From contig JANXTV010000093.1 in NCBI GenBank assembly GCA_025352185.1, forward strand, positions 1 through 6,147: a DNA stretch of 6,147 nucleotides, written 5' to 3'. The notes beneath the pieces are model-generated. The model saw only the letters and a list, made by a program, of their open reading frames with translations, was not told where the DNA came from and searched no databases. Within the stretch, counting starts at the first letter, position 1. The number at the start of each line of letters is the position of its first letter. The position numbers and the translations under genes were made by a program. Below are positions 6,005 through 6,147 of this stretch, in pieces. The DNA comes from Oligoflexia bacterium. Its GTDB lineage: Bacteria; Bdellovibrionota; UBA1018.

Positions 6005-6147
6005 CGTCCCAACCCACCCCTCTAGTCCCGGTCTTCTCTCAATATATACCCCCAGATAAAAAACATCTTAAGCGAGTTGTCAGACTACGATGACGCCCGG
6101 GGAGTGATTTCGCGCCGTTCAATTTCCGCGCCGCCGCCGTCGCGAGA
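6005..6147. other. Unassigned end of window; AT-rich pocket and ambiguous truncated frames
   Basis: A C-rich stretch (6005-6030) is followed by an AT-rich pocket (6039-6069). From there to the edge several frames stay open. On the minus strand 20 codons read into the window from the edge and end at a TAG (6087-6085), which could be the tail of a neighbouring gene. On the plus strand a TTG at 6077 opens a frame that runs off the edge. Neither has a recognisable motif, so I do not call a gene. Confidence 0.4.
6056..6083 (-). promoter_or_regulatory. Weak candidate promoter facing the hairpin array and the ASCH gene
   Basis: On the minus strand CTGACA (complement of 6083-6078, 5 of 6 to TTGACA) is followed after 16 nt by TTTTAT (complement of 6061-6056, 4 of 6 to TATAAT), within the only AT-rich pocket of this region. 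If used, the transcript would start near 6050 and carry a leader of roughly 350 nt through all the hairpins before the ASCH start codon. The match is weak, and the sigma-70 consensus may not apply in this organism. Confidence 0.2.

Noticed and set aside
5921..6012. Integron attC site
   Set aside because: GTTAAGC at 5926-5932 fits one attC core box, but no matching RYYYAAC box lies at the expected partner position, and no integrase or cassette series is visible.
5749..6093. Open frames of 114 (plus) and 85 (minus, 5760-6017) codons over the hairpin array
   Set aside because: Their sequence is dictated by inverted repeats, rich in Arg, Ser and Pro, without a ribosome site or a recognisable motif. 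They are most likely not genes.
6085..6147. Tail of a minus-strand gene entering from the right edge
   Set aside because: Twenty open codons ending in TAG are too few to separate from chance, and plus-strand frames are equally open.

Overview
The window looks like chromosomal DNA of a Gram-negative bacterium with mid-range GC, roughly half or slightly above. The evidence is a 12-segment RND/MMPL inner-membrane transporter and a type II (lipobox) signal peptide on a cysteine-rich exported protein. The N-terminal domain of that lipoprotein carries a 'QLYSDSQC' stretch within a Ser/Thr-rich beta domain. From memory this resembles modules in lipoproteins of Bdellovibrionota and related environmental lineages; that placement is a guess, not a result.

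Layout. Positions 1-102 hold the 3' end of an unrecognised plus-strand gene. Its stop lies 3 nt before the start of a 754-residue MMPL-type exporter (106-2370). After 34 nt and a good Shine-Dalgarno follows a GTG-started lipid kinase of the DAGK/YegS class (2405-3391). These three genes probably form one operon acting on membrane lipids or another hydrophobic cargo at the inner membrane. After an 80-nt gap comes a plus-strand lipoprotein with a pectin-lyase-like beta-helix (3472-5274), probably anchored at the cell surface or in the periplasm. It may or may not share the same transcript.

A small ASCH-domain gene (5333-5701) lies on the minus strand, convergent with the lipoprotein gene. A 48-nt hairpin that includes the ASCH stop codon separates the two. 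ASCH proteins have a PUA-like fold and bind or modify RNA.

The 440 nt upstream of the ASCH gene contain no convincing gene. Positions 5809-6004 are instead packed with abutting short hairpins, including a 72-nt three-way-junction arrangement (5921-5992). Read on the minus strand, the ASCH sense strand, most hairpin loops become GNA triloops (GAA, GGA, GGA) or a GNRA tetraloop (GUAA). This polarity suggests a structured minus-strand RNA or single-stranded DNA, and the simplest guess is a long structured 5' leader of the ASCH mRNA. It could instead be an interspersed repeat. This is the most unusual part of the window. The last ~140 nt hold an AT-rich pocket and ambiguous, truncated open frames.
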